A stretch of DNA of 24,853 nucleotides from Saccoglossus kowalevskii (Eukaryota; Hemichordata; Enteropneusta; Harrimaniidae): the NCBI RefSeq assembly GCF_000003605.2, contig NW_003132350.1, positions 207,001 through 231,853 on the forward strand, given 5' to 3'. The position numbers and the translations under genes are program-made. This document shows, piece after piece, positions 1 to 11,209 of the stretch (within the stretch, counting starts at the first letter, position 1; each line of letters starts with the position of its first letter). A model generated the notes under the pieces. That model did not search any database. It had not been told where the DNA came from and worked only from the letters and a program-made list of their open reading frames with translations.

Positions 1-1779
1 AAAATATTTCATTAACAATCCACGATCTCAAACCAATGCTACCGAAGCACACTGAAAAACTAACATGCGGGGGTTGGTTGGACACCATGCATACACACGC
101 TTGCACGTCATGGAATAATGTTTAAGAATTAGACTTTTGTGTAGTAGTTGATCAACTGTGCTGCAGGTTTGCCATATATTAAAGAAAATATAAAAACTGA
201 AAATGTTTTAATCTTTGACAGAGTTGTTCGTTCTACAAACACGGCATCTTACAACATTCACCTGATCTGATAGACCAGATCAGGGGGCCTTTACCCCAAT
301 GTTACTCGAAGGTATGGATTTCTTGGTCTATTCATGGAATATACTCGGTTATTAAGCAACATTTTAATGGATACCCATACCCAATCGTAGGTTCCAGTCA
401 CACACGCAGTCATATTTACTTTTTTACTAACATGGTAATTAGTATAAATTTAGTTTCGGGGAGAACTTAGCTGGTCGAGGGAGTATTTGCGTTCTGAATT
501 TGTCGGAAAAAAGTGTTTTAAAATTCTAAAATTTGGAGGGACTTCTTAAAACAGGCAGGCATTTGTATTAGTGGAAGACCTTGTCGTGTTGGAAATTTCA
601 ACTTGAACCAAAACCCCACAAAATGCACAGAAACATTCGAAAAGAGTGGGGATTCATTTTCGAGTTGTTAGGATTGTTTTTATTTTTCAGTTTGGCAGAA
701 CACCCACCCCGAATGTCGCTTGCATTTTCGCCACTGTTACTCATCCTCGGGCGACCGGTGAGCCGCCTACAACGATAGACTGGAAAATTAGCTCATAGAA
801 CTGCGTATTCAGGGCGTTTGTGACACCGATTATCTGTTACTTAACCCAATTGAGATGAAGAAATAAAGTTATTTTTGAGTCATGTAGAAAACATGAATGG
901 ATAATGGATACATCAGATAACGTTGTGCTGTTATTTGCCCAAATGTGAATAATGATATCAGTAATATAAATAATGGAATACAAGCTTTTCATGTCAATCT
1001 CTTAAGGAATTATTAGGAATTACAATATTTAATGATATTTAGTAGCTTCAGAAATCATAAAATAATTATTATAATGTATATAATTGTTGCTTCCTCGGCG
1101 GTAGCCGGCAAATTCGACCATGACGAGTCTAAATAGCGCTACTGCGCAAATCTAGAGGGACTGCATTGCTAGTGCGCAACCCATGAAGGTGTCAGAATAA
1201 AAACAACAAGGGCAGTGTTCCTTATTCAATGTTTTGTCTGTACAAACTTTGAACAAATTGATTAAAAGAGAACATGGAGAAATTGTTATATGTGATCTTC
1301 ATAGCCTTACTTGATAGAGGTGAAAGGGATACTAGACCATCAGCAACTTATACAGATTTCTGGGCTGACCCTCCTTAAATCAAATCTCACCAATTCACAT
1401 GGTCTTATGCTACGTTTTTTGCAATTCAATTTATTGGAGTAAGTATATTAGAAGCTATACCACACGTTATTATGATTTTTCCTTTGATTAGGAATCGGCA
1501 ATACTCAAAAACCACACACTGCCAGTTCCACCATTATCGCGCTGCCGTTGATATAGGCTTATATAACTAATGGGTTTTCAAAAGGTGACAATGTTCACGT
1601 ATGAATAGATTTTTATATGAAAATGCTAAATAAAGTCTTCATGAGCACTGGTTGTTTTGTACGTACAATAACAAACACTGCATATACATATTGGTTATTT
1701 TACTTTAACTAATATTGTGTGTACACACAAAAATGTTTCCATGAATGACGATCATAAGCTGATGTTGATAAATAATTTG
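1..1779. other. Region with no gene recognised
   Basis: AT-rich sequence. Open frames are short (65 codons at 581..778) with no domain resemblance, no strong splice context and biased only by base composition. Apart from the hairpin at 261-284 I see nothing functional. Confidence 0.6.
261..284. repeat. Perfect 9-bp stem hairpin
   Basis: CCTGATCTG, a six-base loop ATAGAC, then CAGATCAGG. No coding context and no T-run, so no function is assigned. Confidence 0.4.
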
Positions 1780-1995
1780 AGTTGTGTGTGCGCGTCGCAA
1801 AATTATCATTACGATCTATGCAGCTACTGTGATTCGTGCCTTGGGGTAGGGATGCTACGTCATATACATATATCCCATAATAGTGAGTGGCAATGACGTC
1901 ATTGTAAAGATGCCACCACCCCCCCTCTAATTTAAAATTCTGCATCTGCCCCTGTTTTTTAAACATATATGCGGCTAGAGTAAGATTCGTGACTG
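1780..1995 (-). repeat. Inverted single copy of the TGACGTCA repeat unit
   Basis: On the minus strand it reads AGATGCAG..TTTAAATTAGAGG, then GGCATCTTTACAATGACGTC and ATTGCCACTCACTATTATGGG, matching the central unit at 24.42-24.54 kb. The 14-mer palindrome is at 1891-1904. It marks the outermost recognisable homology of the left arm. Confidence 0.6.
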
Positions 1996-2376
1996 ACAAA
2001 AATTATACCTACTCAGTTTTACCAAAAGTGCAGGATGATAGCAAAGAATTGTTTCTAGAAAAAAAATCGGTTTTTCAAATTAAATATCAATGGCCAAATG
2101 GCCAATATCGTACAGTTAAACCCGTAAAATTGATGGCCTGTGGAGCTTTAAGAAATTGCCATCTATATACAAGTGGGTAATTAGTTGATTCATGAATAAA
2201 CATAGGACAACAATTTTAGAGCGATTGTATCCCGAAAAGTGAGAGTAAATAACAATTCTTTTCTTAGATAAATTTTATAATGCCAGTGTAGCTGCTAATG
2301 CAAAACACTATCCATCATTCTGGTCTCGATACAGATTCACCAAACCAGCGTGAGTGCCAAAGAGTACGTGGCGTTA

Positions 2377-2520
2377 GACAGGTGGCGTTTATATACAAGT
2401 GATTGTACATGTAAATATTTGGACTGTACAAAGATGATCAAAGGTGAACAGGTGGTCTTTATATAAAGATGTTCAACAACACAGACTTGTCTGTAATTGT
2501 AACACCAAGGACCAATGCTA
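2377..2520 (+). repeat. Two-copy ~70-bp tandem repeat
   Basis: GACAGGTGGCGTTTATATA (from 2377) recurs as GAACAGGTGGTCTTTATATA (from 2446), a period of 70. Degenerate, non-coding, within the left arm. No counterpart was obvious in the right arm. Confidence 0.45.
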
Positions 2521-3540
2521 TCGAATGTCACATGTTTTTTGTTGGTTGAGAAAAGGCTTTAAGACTTTGTATAGGGATGTACCCAAATACACTTGAATTA
2601 CAAATAGTCATATACCGTGTTGTTGATTAGTCAGAGGCTTCAGTTTCTATATACTGTGCCCAGTGCATTTTACTACTTGAAAGTTCAATTTGCGTAACGT
2701 GGTGGTTGTGGCTCCTTGAACGTTTTGTATTATTCTCAGTGTTTCAACACTGAAAGTACTGCAATGACAATGAATGCGAGAATGTGAAATCAGGAAAGGA
2801 CAGTGTATGTGGTCACTGATTTTGCCAATAATCTAAGCATTATAAATAAATATTATACGAAAGTAAGTTAACAACCCATGTTTACCAGCGGGTTTCGGCC
2901 TCATGGACTTGCAAGGCAAAGTGAGTAAATATCACATCAGTCCGCGATCGAGAATATTCGATTGAGTTGGATGGCACCATTTCAATAACTATTACATTTA
3001 CGCTATTCAACTGCAGCGCAGTCTTCACATAAATAATGCGACATTGTAAATTTCAGATATTTAATTATAAATGTACAGGTTGGTCCTAGTAATGTTAATG
3101 ATATTTTCAATTACATTTCTTTAGAACCGCAGAACTGTGCATTAGTATACTTAGTAGCTGGAAATAAACATTAAAAGTTACTCTGCTCTGTGTAAGTCTA
3201 AGAGCAACTAATTATCGAGTACTATATCCATAGCTAAACAATTCTCTATAATGATTACTCAAAAGTGCACATCAGGCCGAAGACGAGTCACATGATAACA
3301 ATTCAATGGTAATATCATGTATATTTTATGATAACAGCAATTTTGAAACTCACTTGACTTGTGAAATTATTTTATAAACAAATGCTGAAAATAATATGTT
3401 CGCATTATGACATATGCATATCATTAACAGGCGTCTCAGCACAAATATTACAACCGATGTGTTTCATTTATTATCGTGGTAGCTGCTATACTATGTAGTG
3501 AACGTACTCATGCTAGTTTTTGGAAATGTGTTGTTAACAT

Positions 3541-3592
3541 TCGCCACGTGAAGAATGGAACAGAGCATGCGTGGATTAATTTATGTTTGTGG
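3541..3592 (+). promoter_or_regulatory. Conserved upstream block with CACGTG E-box (gene A)
   Basis: CACGTGAAGAATG (E-box at 3545-3550) and GAGCATGCGTGGAT with AATTTATGTTTGTGGG following are nearly identical in the right arm (E-box at 23110-23115), while flanking upstream sequence has diverged much more. CACGTG lies 233 and 216 nt before the two ATGs. This looks like a retained cis-regulatory element, possibly bHLH-bound. Confidence 0.4.
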
Positions 3593-3693
3593 GCGGTTAT
3601 CTCCTAAACCAATTGAAACTTTACCAAATGGAGGGATTAGACGGAAAAAAGGGCACATCAGCCAAACCAATCTTTATAATCAAACGATCTGAT

Positions 3694-3777
3694 CATATCT
3701 ATCAGTAGAACGATCACTTCACTCAAGGCTCTGCATACTATTTCACGTTGAAGAGTATTACACCGACGACGGCAACG
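3694..3777 (+). promoter_or_regulatory. Gene A core promoter and 5' UTR (conserved in both arms)
   Basis: CATATCTATCAGTAGAAC, then the block CGATCACTTCACTCAAGGCT, is almost unchanged in the inverted copy, where the first part reads CATATATATC (22961-22970), a better TATA-like box. The spacing suggests initiation near CACTTCACTCAAGG, leaving a short 5' UTR before the ATG. This copy has about 15 extra bases in the leader (near 3733-3747). Inference from conservation, not mapped. Confidence 0.45.
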
Positions 3778-3837
3778 ATGTTGCATTTACTAGTCATCCT
3801 TTCGGTTACCAGTTTTACACTAGCAGCCTCACAAACG
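3778..3837 (+). CDS. Gene A exon 1: signal peptide
   Basis: Sixty coding bases from ATG to a GTGAGT donor, ending in phase 0. The product begins MLHLLVILSV and ends TLAASQT: a hydrophobic h-region followed by small residues suited to signal-peptidase cleavage (A-A-S). Start choice: this ATG is conserved in the inverted copy at 22899 and has A at -3. Where the other copy has a further in-frame ATG 30 nt upstream, this copy has TTG. The donor and the first ~200 bases of the intron are also conserved between copies. Confidence 0.85.
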
Positions 3838-6800
3838 GTGAGTTGACTTACTTACTAGTATATTTATAGGCGTCTCGCATATATTTATGTTGACACGTTA
3901 GCGGTTTTCATAGCGGAATAAAGTGTATAACATACACAAGGAGTTATGTGCTGATGCTGTTAACTGGTGTTCTAGTTATAATGGTTCTGAAACATTACCA
4001 TGTTACCATATACAAAAAGAGAACCAAAATCAGATTCAAGTGAACAATCGGCAGAGACGGAGTTGTCTCCCACTCAGTTAATTTACCATAATAGTGCTTC
4101 CTGGTCAAATTGCAAGTACTGATTTTAAAAATCGATGAAATATTTCTGCTCAGTTCAGCTCAGGCTTTTTTCTAGTGTTCAAAACATTGCACTTTAAGAG
4201 GGGATTCAGAAAAGTGAGAGTTTGAATACTGGTTTCAAATTTTGTGTTTTGTCTAAAGTCAGCCTCATCCTGGCCCTCCACTACTTAATAGTATAATATT
4301 GTATCGAACTGACTCGTTATACACGCATCCTATCTTATTTATTTTTTGCATAAAACAATGTTTTAATGGTCCGCCAGGAAAATATCTCATTTTTTCTACA
4401 AAATTAAGAAAAAAAGAAAAGATCTATTACTATCTGTTGCCTGTTTCCCGCAAATTACGTACTTAATGTTTATGACAACATACATACGTCATCGTTTAAT
4501 TTGTGTATACGAAGTTTAAATTAATGCATTGTAGTTTGTAGTCATTGTTAATATAAAGGAGACGTGTGCGTTACATGATGAATGACATGCAGTTAATTTT
4601 ATACGCTGGCATACCCATATGATGTTGTAATGTAACTGAATCCTAACCTGATCATATATACAAGTAGCACCTGGTGCACACGTGGGCGTTGTTTATTCAT
4701 CGCCGAGTCCACAAATTGTACGATCCAAATATAAGCATAAGATGCACAAGACTCGGACGTGGCCTTGTTATTTAAGCAATTTACAGAGAAAGACATTAAG
4801 GCATACTAGTAACCTGGATCTGTGCTCATGAGCAACTCTGCTGTAACTCTTGCTAATTTGTATATGTTTCTTAGCCATGCATGTCCATATCTGCCAGCAC
4901 GTCATCAGATTGTCAAACGATTTTACCTGGCAGATTGTATCTGTATCTGATTGCTGTTGCCATTCATTGCCATTTATTTCTAATAGCTCATAATTGTAAG
5001 TGAGTGGCATATCAAGATAGCCTAGTTTGTAGAAGAAATACATGGTTCTCTGGAATGAGACACAGTTGATTTGCCACCCACTCATAAACAACAGATATAA
5101 TGATTGGCATTTACCATTATCGAAATGCAACATTTACCTTGTTTACCCGACAGCATTTTACGGGTGTCCAACATCTAGAGCCAGCAAAAACCGCTATCAG
5201 CTAAAGCCCAATCGGCTTCGACTTTGGGTTGGGCTCAGATAGAACTGGACCGACGGACTAAAATTGGGCTAAAATCACCTGCTGCAAATCACGCTCCATT
5301 CAAACCATGGGATTTCAGTAGTCGACTTCGTTTTAGATGGACGATTGCAGTCTCTCGATCGTGAAAATAAGTGTTGTTCGTCGGTTGGTCTGTTTCAAGC
5401 AAAAGAAGAGACTTGTTGATGAACTGACTTTGAACTGAAACTGCGTGTCTCAATCGGTCTCAATGGCGTCTCCATTAGAGGATCGATGGAGACAACATAT
5501 GTGTAACTAATAACTAATTTCACGCATTTATGTGATGTGATGTCTTTTTGTGTGAAGCGAATATGCTTAATAACCAGTTGATAAGCCTACCGCAAAGAGC
5601 CAATCTAGTTGTTGGTAGGTTTTACAAACAACTGCTGATATTAATCTGAATGCTTCCATGCTGACGACTGACGACAGATTAATTGAACAATCCTTGTTCA
5701 GCATTTGTCATTGCTGTATTTGTCATTTATACAAACTTTTGGTATAGATATTTCCAAGTAATCCTATATTACAACAGTTATGTTGTGAACTTGAGGAAAC
5801 GAAACACGGGCGAAATGATACAATCCACAGCCTCAGTGGTTCCACAGAGGGCGGTATCATTCATCTTCATGCCATTGTGTTCAAAAGAGCGGGAATACGT
5901 TATTGGGTTAAGTAGGGTTTCCATAGCTATTTATCAATTGTGCAGCATTTAGGCTTGAGAAACTGTTTTTATATAAATCATGTAAATAAAATACGAGTAA
6001 TATAGCGTATCCTGATTCTTTTCTAGTGTACAATAACTGTTATCGTATTCAGTATTAGTGTATGCGAGGCACCACATTTTGGTGAAAATCACGGCCCGGG
6101 GGTCTAAATTCATCCTCTGAAATAATAAACCATCAAGAAGGTCAGAGAAACAAGAGGTGATATATTTAGGTAATGGTATAGCCTTAGCCAATTGTCTCTT
6201 TCCAGCACTTTCCAGTTATTGCCAGTCAATTCTTGTCTTTCAAATAAAAAATACTTAGCAAAAATGTATCGCATTCTCTGTATTAGACATCCATCGTTTA
6301 CAATAAATTACATTAGTCTGATAATAATATGGATATAATCCATGGACAAAATCCCTTATCCAGCTGATACATATGTTTTGACGTCGCTTGTTTTTGTTGT
6401 ACACCTTGTTGGCAGTATTTAAGCCATTATTTGGCTTTTTAATTGGTGGTAGTATTGCAAGTGATGTTTTATTTTTATTATTAAAACAAATGAGCAAGCT
6501 GACGCTGTATATTATCGAAATGAAACAGCAAGCGGCAAACATTTTCCCAGTTATATTGGAAGGTACAATGTAATAATAAGTGAAACAGTTTTACTTGAAT
6601 AATTTATTAATATTTATTACTGATACTCATTAGCTATATTTTACTGCTCAGAAAGTTGGTGGATAACTATGTGTTCCGGCAGTAAACTTGGTGGGCTCGG
6701 TTGAAATGTAATTTCAAACACTGTTTGTGTACAATGATATTTGTTTTGCGATAGTTTCCTTTTGGTTCAAACCGAGCATAATATTCCCTAGACAGAATTC

Positions 6801-9800
6801 CATAAACGTCTAGCTGTAGTTCTTATACTGTAAGTAAAATGGTACGTCGATTGCATTGATTAATTGCCGACGAATCTTCGGTTGCATGTTGGGTCGGCAA
6901 GGGGTATTTTCGTAAGCTGTAATCAATTGTTTTTATTTTCGTAATAATGTAATTTAAATAAATAAAAGACGTGGGCAATGTATAATATGTAATCGGATAT
7001 TTATTCGTCTGTAATTTGTACAAAGATATTATTGTTTGTAATCGTATAAACATTTTCTGTATTAAATGTCGTAATTCGTACGCAATTTTCAATTTTGATT
7101 CTTAAACACAAATTATGAAAAATATTATATGAATGTAAAATGTTATTAGGCATTTGCTATATCTGTATAGTGTAAAAACCTTTTTTTACTGTAAATGGAA
7201 CTTTCATTTTATTTCCTGTAAAAATGTTAAATGCCGTGTTTATTTCCTGTAACCTGTACCAGCTAACGAACCTTGTCCCATCTTGTAATACTTTCTCAAA
7301 ATACCAATGACATTCGGCAGAAGAAATTTCGCCTACCACCATGTTGGAGATACATTTGCCACGCAAATAAGTTTATTGAGTTATAAAACGACGAGAATAA
7401 AATCGGATGAGTTGTAGAAAATATAGACTCAAATTTAATATTTAAATCAGACACGAAAATGGACAACAACTCGGCTACAGCTGTAATAACAACAATAATC
7501 AATGATCGCGGCACTACATCGCCTGTTTCAGTCGAAACATGTAACCCCTTATAGTGTATAGAGAAAAGGGGTTTTATTTATTCAATTGAGTTTTACATAG
7601 TAGTGCTACTCATTACTTTTACGTAAATAAGAAACTCTTGGAGGGACGATTACAGAACAACTGTGCAAGATATTGTTTCATTCCCTCAGTTGCGTGCTAT
7701 TTATGTTTGCATAGCGATTTTGACTGTCTCTGTGATGTCTGGCGCACCTAACATGCATGCGTACGGGAAATGCCCAGTATATGCAACGTTGGCGTTCAGT
7801 TGGAACACTACCATTTCACATAAAGAGACACATTCTTGCGTATACTTAAACTGTGTATATCATCGACGAAACAATCATATCATTGATTTAAGCTTAATGT
7901 TACAGACATAGATGACTAACTTGAGTGGTAGTTTCGCTGCGCTCCTGTGTATAATAATAATATACGTATACAGGCAGGAAAAACTCACCAGTCTGGAGAG
8001 CATCTTAATGAAAAAAAAACTTCACACCAAATATTAATTTTGTGATATAGTCAAACGGCTGAAATCAAGTGTGATTTAGTGACAGGATGTAAGTAAAGAT
8101 GCTTAACAGTCAATCACAACCAAATATAAGAAACTGTTATGATTAAGTGTATTATTTTAATTATAACGTACCGACGTTTTGTTCCATTTAAAATGAAACG
8201 CGACAAAAACAAATGGTCTAATCAGGAATTAATTATACTCAATCAAGTGATCATTCATTAACTAGTAGCAGGTGTTCGTAGTCATTGTTAATTATTTTAT
8301 ATAACCAGATGTTTTTAGATAAAGTATCCTTTTCAATTATAGAAATGAATACAGAGAAAGAGAGATAGTACGAAACACGCGTTATGGCTAAAATGTTGAA
8401 ATATGACAAGCGCGTCAAATTACAATCGCTGGAAATGATGTGAACAATTCATGAAATTTAGTATTCTTCCGTGCGTCTAAGTTTATTTTCGTTGACAAAA
8501 TAAAACACACTCTTGAATGGACATATCTGAAACGTTATGTTCCCTAGAACTAAAACCCGACAGGGCGGCTCTCTTGCCTAGTATACCACAGACTATAAAA
8601 AAGCGACCCCATCCCACACAATGAGAACTGTTACCAGCATACTATATATAATAAAATAAATCACATCATAGTGACGCAATCTGTATTACTCTTGTCGGCA
8701 ACATTAGCGTTAGAACCTCTGTTTAATAAGTATGCGTCTATGTATGATATGTTTGTTTTATATATTTTCATTTCGTTTCAGAAAGTACTTCAAACAAGGA
8801 GTTACGGTATGTAAATATTTTAACAGAATAATGAATGAATAGATGGATGGGTTCATTAATGAGTGAGTGGGTGAGTGAGTGAGTGAGTGAGTGAGTGAGT
8901 GAGTGAGTGAGTGAGTGAGTATAATACATTGTTTGTTTTTTTCAAATAGATCCATCTATGGTTGCATTCTGGCCTTTGAATGCAGACCATGGCACCGTTG
9001 ATCAAATCGGTTCAAATGACGGCCTCCCAACTGGTGTTACAGTTGATAATACAAAACATGGTGATATTTGTAGTGCATACAGCTTCGCTGGTAATAAAAA
9101 CTCATTCATCGAATTTCCCAACGACGGTGGCTTTGATACACACTATTCAATAACATTACTTGTATACGTTTACCCAACTGGTGCTGCTGGGCCAATATTT
9201 AATTTTAAACGAGATGGATGGGGGAGTCATCTGTGGCAAACCGGTGCAAATCAGGAATTTGTTCGCATGACGCGACGTAGCACCCTTTCATTCACTGAAG
9301 ATCTAAGGGCCGATGTACTCGTCCAGAACGAATGGAATTTTTTGGGAGCAACGTACGACTACAATAGTGGCGAGGAAAAACTATATTTGAAAGGTGTTGT
9401 AGTGAATAGTCGTAATATTGGTTCAATGGAAATTTCAACTAATTATGAAGCTCGTATGGGAGTACATGATACTGATACCCGGTATTATAAGGGTTTGATA
9501 ACATGTATGCAAGTATATAACCGTGCGTTGTCGCCTGACGAAATAATAGAAGCTGAGAAGCTATGTACTAAATGTCCAGCAGGTACGTAAATTCCATCAA
9601 CAACAGGCTACTTACTCACTGTGTGGTAGTGTTCTAATATCTTTGGATAGTATGTAAATTACAAACAGCATAATCAATATAGAAAAAATAAAGTCAAAAA
9701 CATCACATGAGACGAATCCAATATTCTATGTCTGTTTTGTACATTGTAAATTCCACTTGTATTCTGTTACTTTCAAATTAAAAATAGACAGTACAAAAGT

Positions 9801-11209
9801 AGTTTTATTTGTTTCATTAATAAAGTTGTAAGTGGTGATCCTCATTTGACAACCTTTGATGGACGTGCGTATAGTTTCCAAGGTACATGTTGGTATACAC
9901 TGGTGAAGGACTGCTTAAATACTAATCCTGAATTTGAAATCCGTGCTAATTTTGCTCCCCGGGATGATGTTGACGTTCTGAAGACGAGAACTGTTGCTAT
10001 AAATGTAACTGTTGGCGATGAAAGCATTATTGTGGACAGAAGCAACAAAATATCTGTAAGTAAAAAAAATACATCGTGTATATTATTAACAGGGAAGGTT
10101 ATTTGTGTGTTATGACTGCAAAATGTTTGCATCGCAGTGTAAGTTTTGTTTTTAGAACAATCTAAATAAATAATTAGCTATTGGTTTTTAATTATGTTAC
10201 ACTAAAAGACATGTGACCGACAGTACGTGTTTGTGCTAATATTGTATCAATAAAAATACTTGTCAATAAACAATCCACTCTCATATGCAATTGACCTATT
10301 TGTGACAGAACATGCTCTGGGTGATCTGACCATCTAGTTGCGTCCGTAGAAAATATGGACCACTCCATTACTGAATATTAACCACCGAGGTCAATTATAT
10401 CAGGATTAAACTGTCGGGAATGAATATACCTGTATACATTATGTCACGTATTTTGGTTCACTTATGCTTTCTGTACCTTCTGTATTCCAAATGACCCAGT
10501 TATTTATTTGTAATATAACAGTATGTATGTAATAAATTTTTTTTTAATTGTTCTTTAATACAAATTATGTATCATCCAATTTTTAGTGTGCGTGTTTGGT
10601 AAATGTTGACACTGAAGTTGCCGCCCGACTAAAATGTGCAATGTTTAATAGCTGAATCGAGTAACAAACTGAATTGTTCAGCATCTTTGTCTTTATATGT
10701 TTTTACCATAGGGTAATACCAACGATTTAAAGTCCTGGCAAAGAAATATAGATGTAAGCTTCAATAACAATACAGTCATGATATCATTCACGGTGATGGA
10801 TACAACGTTCACTCTGCACTGGAAGGGAAGGAAACACATCTTCACTGCAGACGTTTCAGATATAGCATACCATGGGAAAGTTTGTGGTTTGCTTGGCAAC
10901 GCTGATGGTGATCCTCACAATGATTTTATGATGCCTGATGGCAAAGTGTCTAAAGATGTAAATGAATTTGGAGTGACTTGGAAAGTAGCTGACACGAGGT
11001 AAGACGTGATAAATGTGTGGCTCGCTGTCGACACAGTTGAATTCCTACAACTATGCATGAGGCGTATGCTTTGTCGATTGCTTCAACACAGAGTAAAATA
11101 AATCATACCAAACACATCAGAGCGAGAGCATGGTGCTTTATCACAATATTTAATTTTTATCCCTATTCATGTATTTCAAATTATTTATGTTTTTTTCAGA
11201 TGTGAGTAG
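3778..11209 (+). CDS. Gene A: secreted LamG-like plus VWD domain protein (six coding exons)
   Basis: Predicted spliced gene: 3778..3837, 8782..8806, 8950..9582, 9826..10055, 10712..10998, 11200..11209. The sum is 1245 nt, giving 414 residues plus TAG. Every intron is GT..AG and phases match throughout (0, 1, 1, 0, 2). The order is signal peptide (residues 1 to ~18), short linker, LamG/concanavalin-like jellyroll (~31-235), then one VWD domain (~241-413) opening with GDPHLTTFDG and containing CGLLGNADGDPHNDF. The product should be secreted; no membrane segment follows the signal peptide. LamG folds usually bind glycans or matrix proteins, and VWD domains occur in mucins, vitellogenins, IgGFc-binding proteins and BMPER-like proteins. 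An adhesive, matrix, mucosal or immune role is inference only. The fold calls and exon chain are firm; the terminal 10-nt coding exon is less so. Signal-peptide exon and upstream DNA are duplicated inverted at 22.8-24.7 kb. Confidence 0.85.
3838..8781 (+). other. Gene A intron 1 (4.9 kb)
   Basis: Runs from the GTGAGT donor after the signal-peptide exon to the pyrimidine-rich acceptor before the 25-nt exon. The first ~200 bases match intron 1 of gene B; the rest does not. ORFs on both strands (4768..5133 -, 5683..5952 +, 6255..6542 -, 7157..7366 -) overlap each other or lack recognisable domains; I do not call them. A small palindrome around AGCCCAA...TTGGGTTGGGCT is near 5203-5236. Confidence 0.6.
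8782..8806 (+). CDS. Gene A exon 2: 25-nt microexon
   Basis: The tract TTTCATTTCGTTTCAG precedes it and a GTATGT donor follows. It enters in phase 0 and leaves in phase 1, coding KVLQTRSY plus the first base of an Asp codon completed by exon 3. Without it, exon 1 (phase 0) could not join the LamG exon (which needs phase 1) in frame. That is the main argument that it is real. It is separated from exon 3 by a 143-nt intron holding a GAGT microsatellite. Confidence 0.75.
8861..8920 (+). repeat. (GAGT)n microsatellite in gene A intron 2
   Basis: About 15 GAGT units with one imperfection, ending only 29 nt before the acceptor of the LamG exon. The 29 nt between hold the pyrimidine tract. Each GTGAGT in the array resembles a consensus 5' splice site. 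Confidence 0.9.
8950..9582 (+). CDS. Gene A exon 3: LamG / concanavalin A-like domain
   Basis: One 633-nt exon holds the complete jellyroll domain, with acceptor TTTTTTTCAAATAG and donor CAG|GTACGT, phase 1 in and out. Family landmarks in order: VAFWPLNAD at the start, SFAGNKNSFIEFP, the core strand YSITLLVYVYP, NEWNFLGATYDYNSGEEKLYLKG, and the closing GLITCMQVYNRALSPDEI. This is the usual LamG_3-type pattern (W.f.a.yD...lY.nG, then f.G.i..v.iy.raLs..Ei). It ends with a Cys pair in LCTKCPA that could form a disulfide or hinge before the VWD domain. Phase 1-1 symmetry makes it a classic shufflable module. Confidence 0.92.
9826..10055 (+). CDS. Gene A exon 4: VWD domain, N-terminal half
   Basis: Codes V-SGDPHLTTFDGRAYSF then QGTCWYTLVKDC. 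This is the diagnostic VWD opening (GDPH..TFDG..Y.F.G.C.Y.L..DC), and its Asp residues fit the calcium-binding start of the fold. Acceptor TTTCATTAATAAAG, donor TCT|GTAAGT. It enters in phase 1, so the split codon GTT makes Val, and leaves in phase 0. The reading frame runs open into the intron until about 10115, but the strong donor and the homology break at KIS support the splice. Confidence 0.92.
10712..10998 (+). CDS. Gene A exon 5: VWD domain, C-terminal half
   Basis: Acceptor TTTTTACCATAG, donor GAG|GTAAGA; phase 0 in, phase 2 out. It starts GNTNDLKSW and contains VCGLLGNADGDPHNDFMMPDG followed by NEFGVTWKVADT. This is the second VWD signature (usually CGLCGN.n.d..dDf..pdG). The second Cys of the canonical CGLC is Leu here (residue 377 of the protein). 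The acidic and Asn residues of the calcium loop are retained. Confidence 0.92.
11200..11209 (+). CDS. Gene A terminal coding exon (R-C-E-stop)
   Basis: A strong polypyrimidine acceptor (ATTTATGTTTTTTTCAG) precedes A-TGT-GAG-TAG. Joined to the phase 2 end of exon 5 it gives Arg-Cys-Glu-stop. The Cys right after TWKVADTR fits the Cys that usually closes a VWD domain, so the stop falls at a sensible domain end. Only ten coding bases, so the support is the acceptor strength and phase. The rest of the exon would be 3' UTR. Confidence 0.65.

Larger units (their letters stand above)
1780..4040 (+). repeat. Left arm of a large inverted duplication (upstream region, exon 1, start of intron 1 of gene A)
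   Basis: By eye it aligns with the reverse complement of 22.63-24.69 kb. Paired blocks include TACCC.AATACACTTGAATTA (~2580 and ~24130), TTTACCAGCGGGTTTC (~2880 and ~23840), GGCACCATTTCAAT (~2972 and ~23730), ACGAGTCACAT (~3284 and ~23380), GAGCATGCGTGGAT (~3563 and ~23090), exon 1, and the intron block around GTTCTAGTT...GAAACATT (~3973 and ~22695). Exon and 5' UTR are the best preserved; flanks carry many substitutions and indels, so the duplication is not recent. The outer limit past the 150-bp repeat is unclear. Confidence 0.8.

Noticed and set aside
1940-1954. CTGCATCTGCCCCTG resembling one hAT-type terminus
   Set aside because: No matching inverted terminus and no 8-bp target duplication found nearby.
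4768-5133. Minus-strand 121-codon frame, the longest after the LamG exon
   Set aside because: Low-complexity AT-driven composition, no domain resemblance, lies in gene A intron 1 and overlaps a plus-strand frame.
7157-7366. Minus-strand frame with a Cys/Trp-rich stretch (ECHWYFEKVLQDGTRF)
   Set aside because: Looks more protein-like than its neighbours, but no family was recognised and splice sites are not convincing.
8758-8955. Minus-strand frame with LTHS repeats
   Set aside because: It is the translation of the (GAGT)n microsatellite, antisense to gene A.
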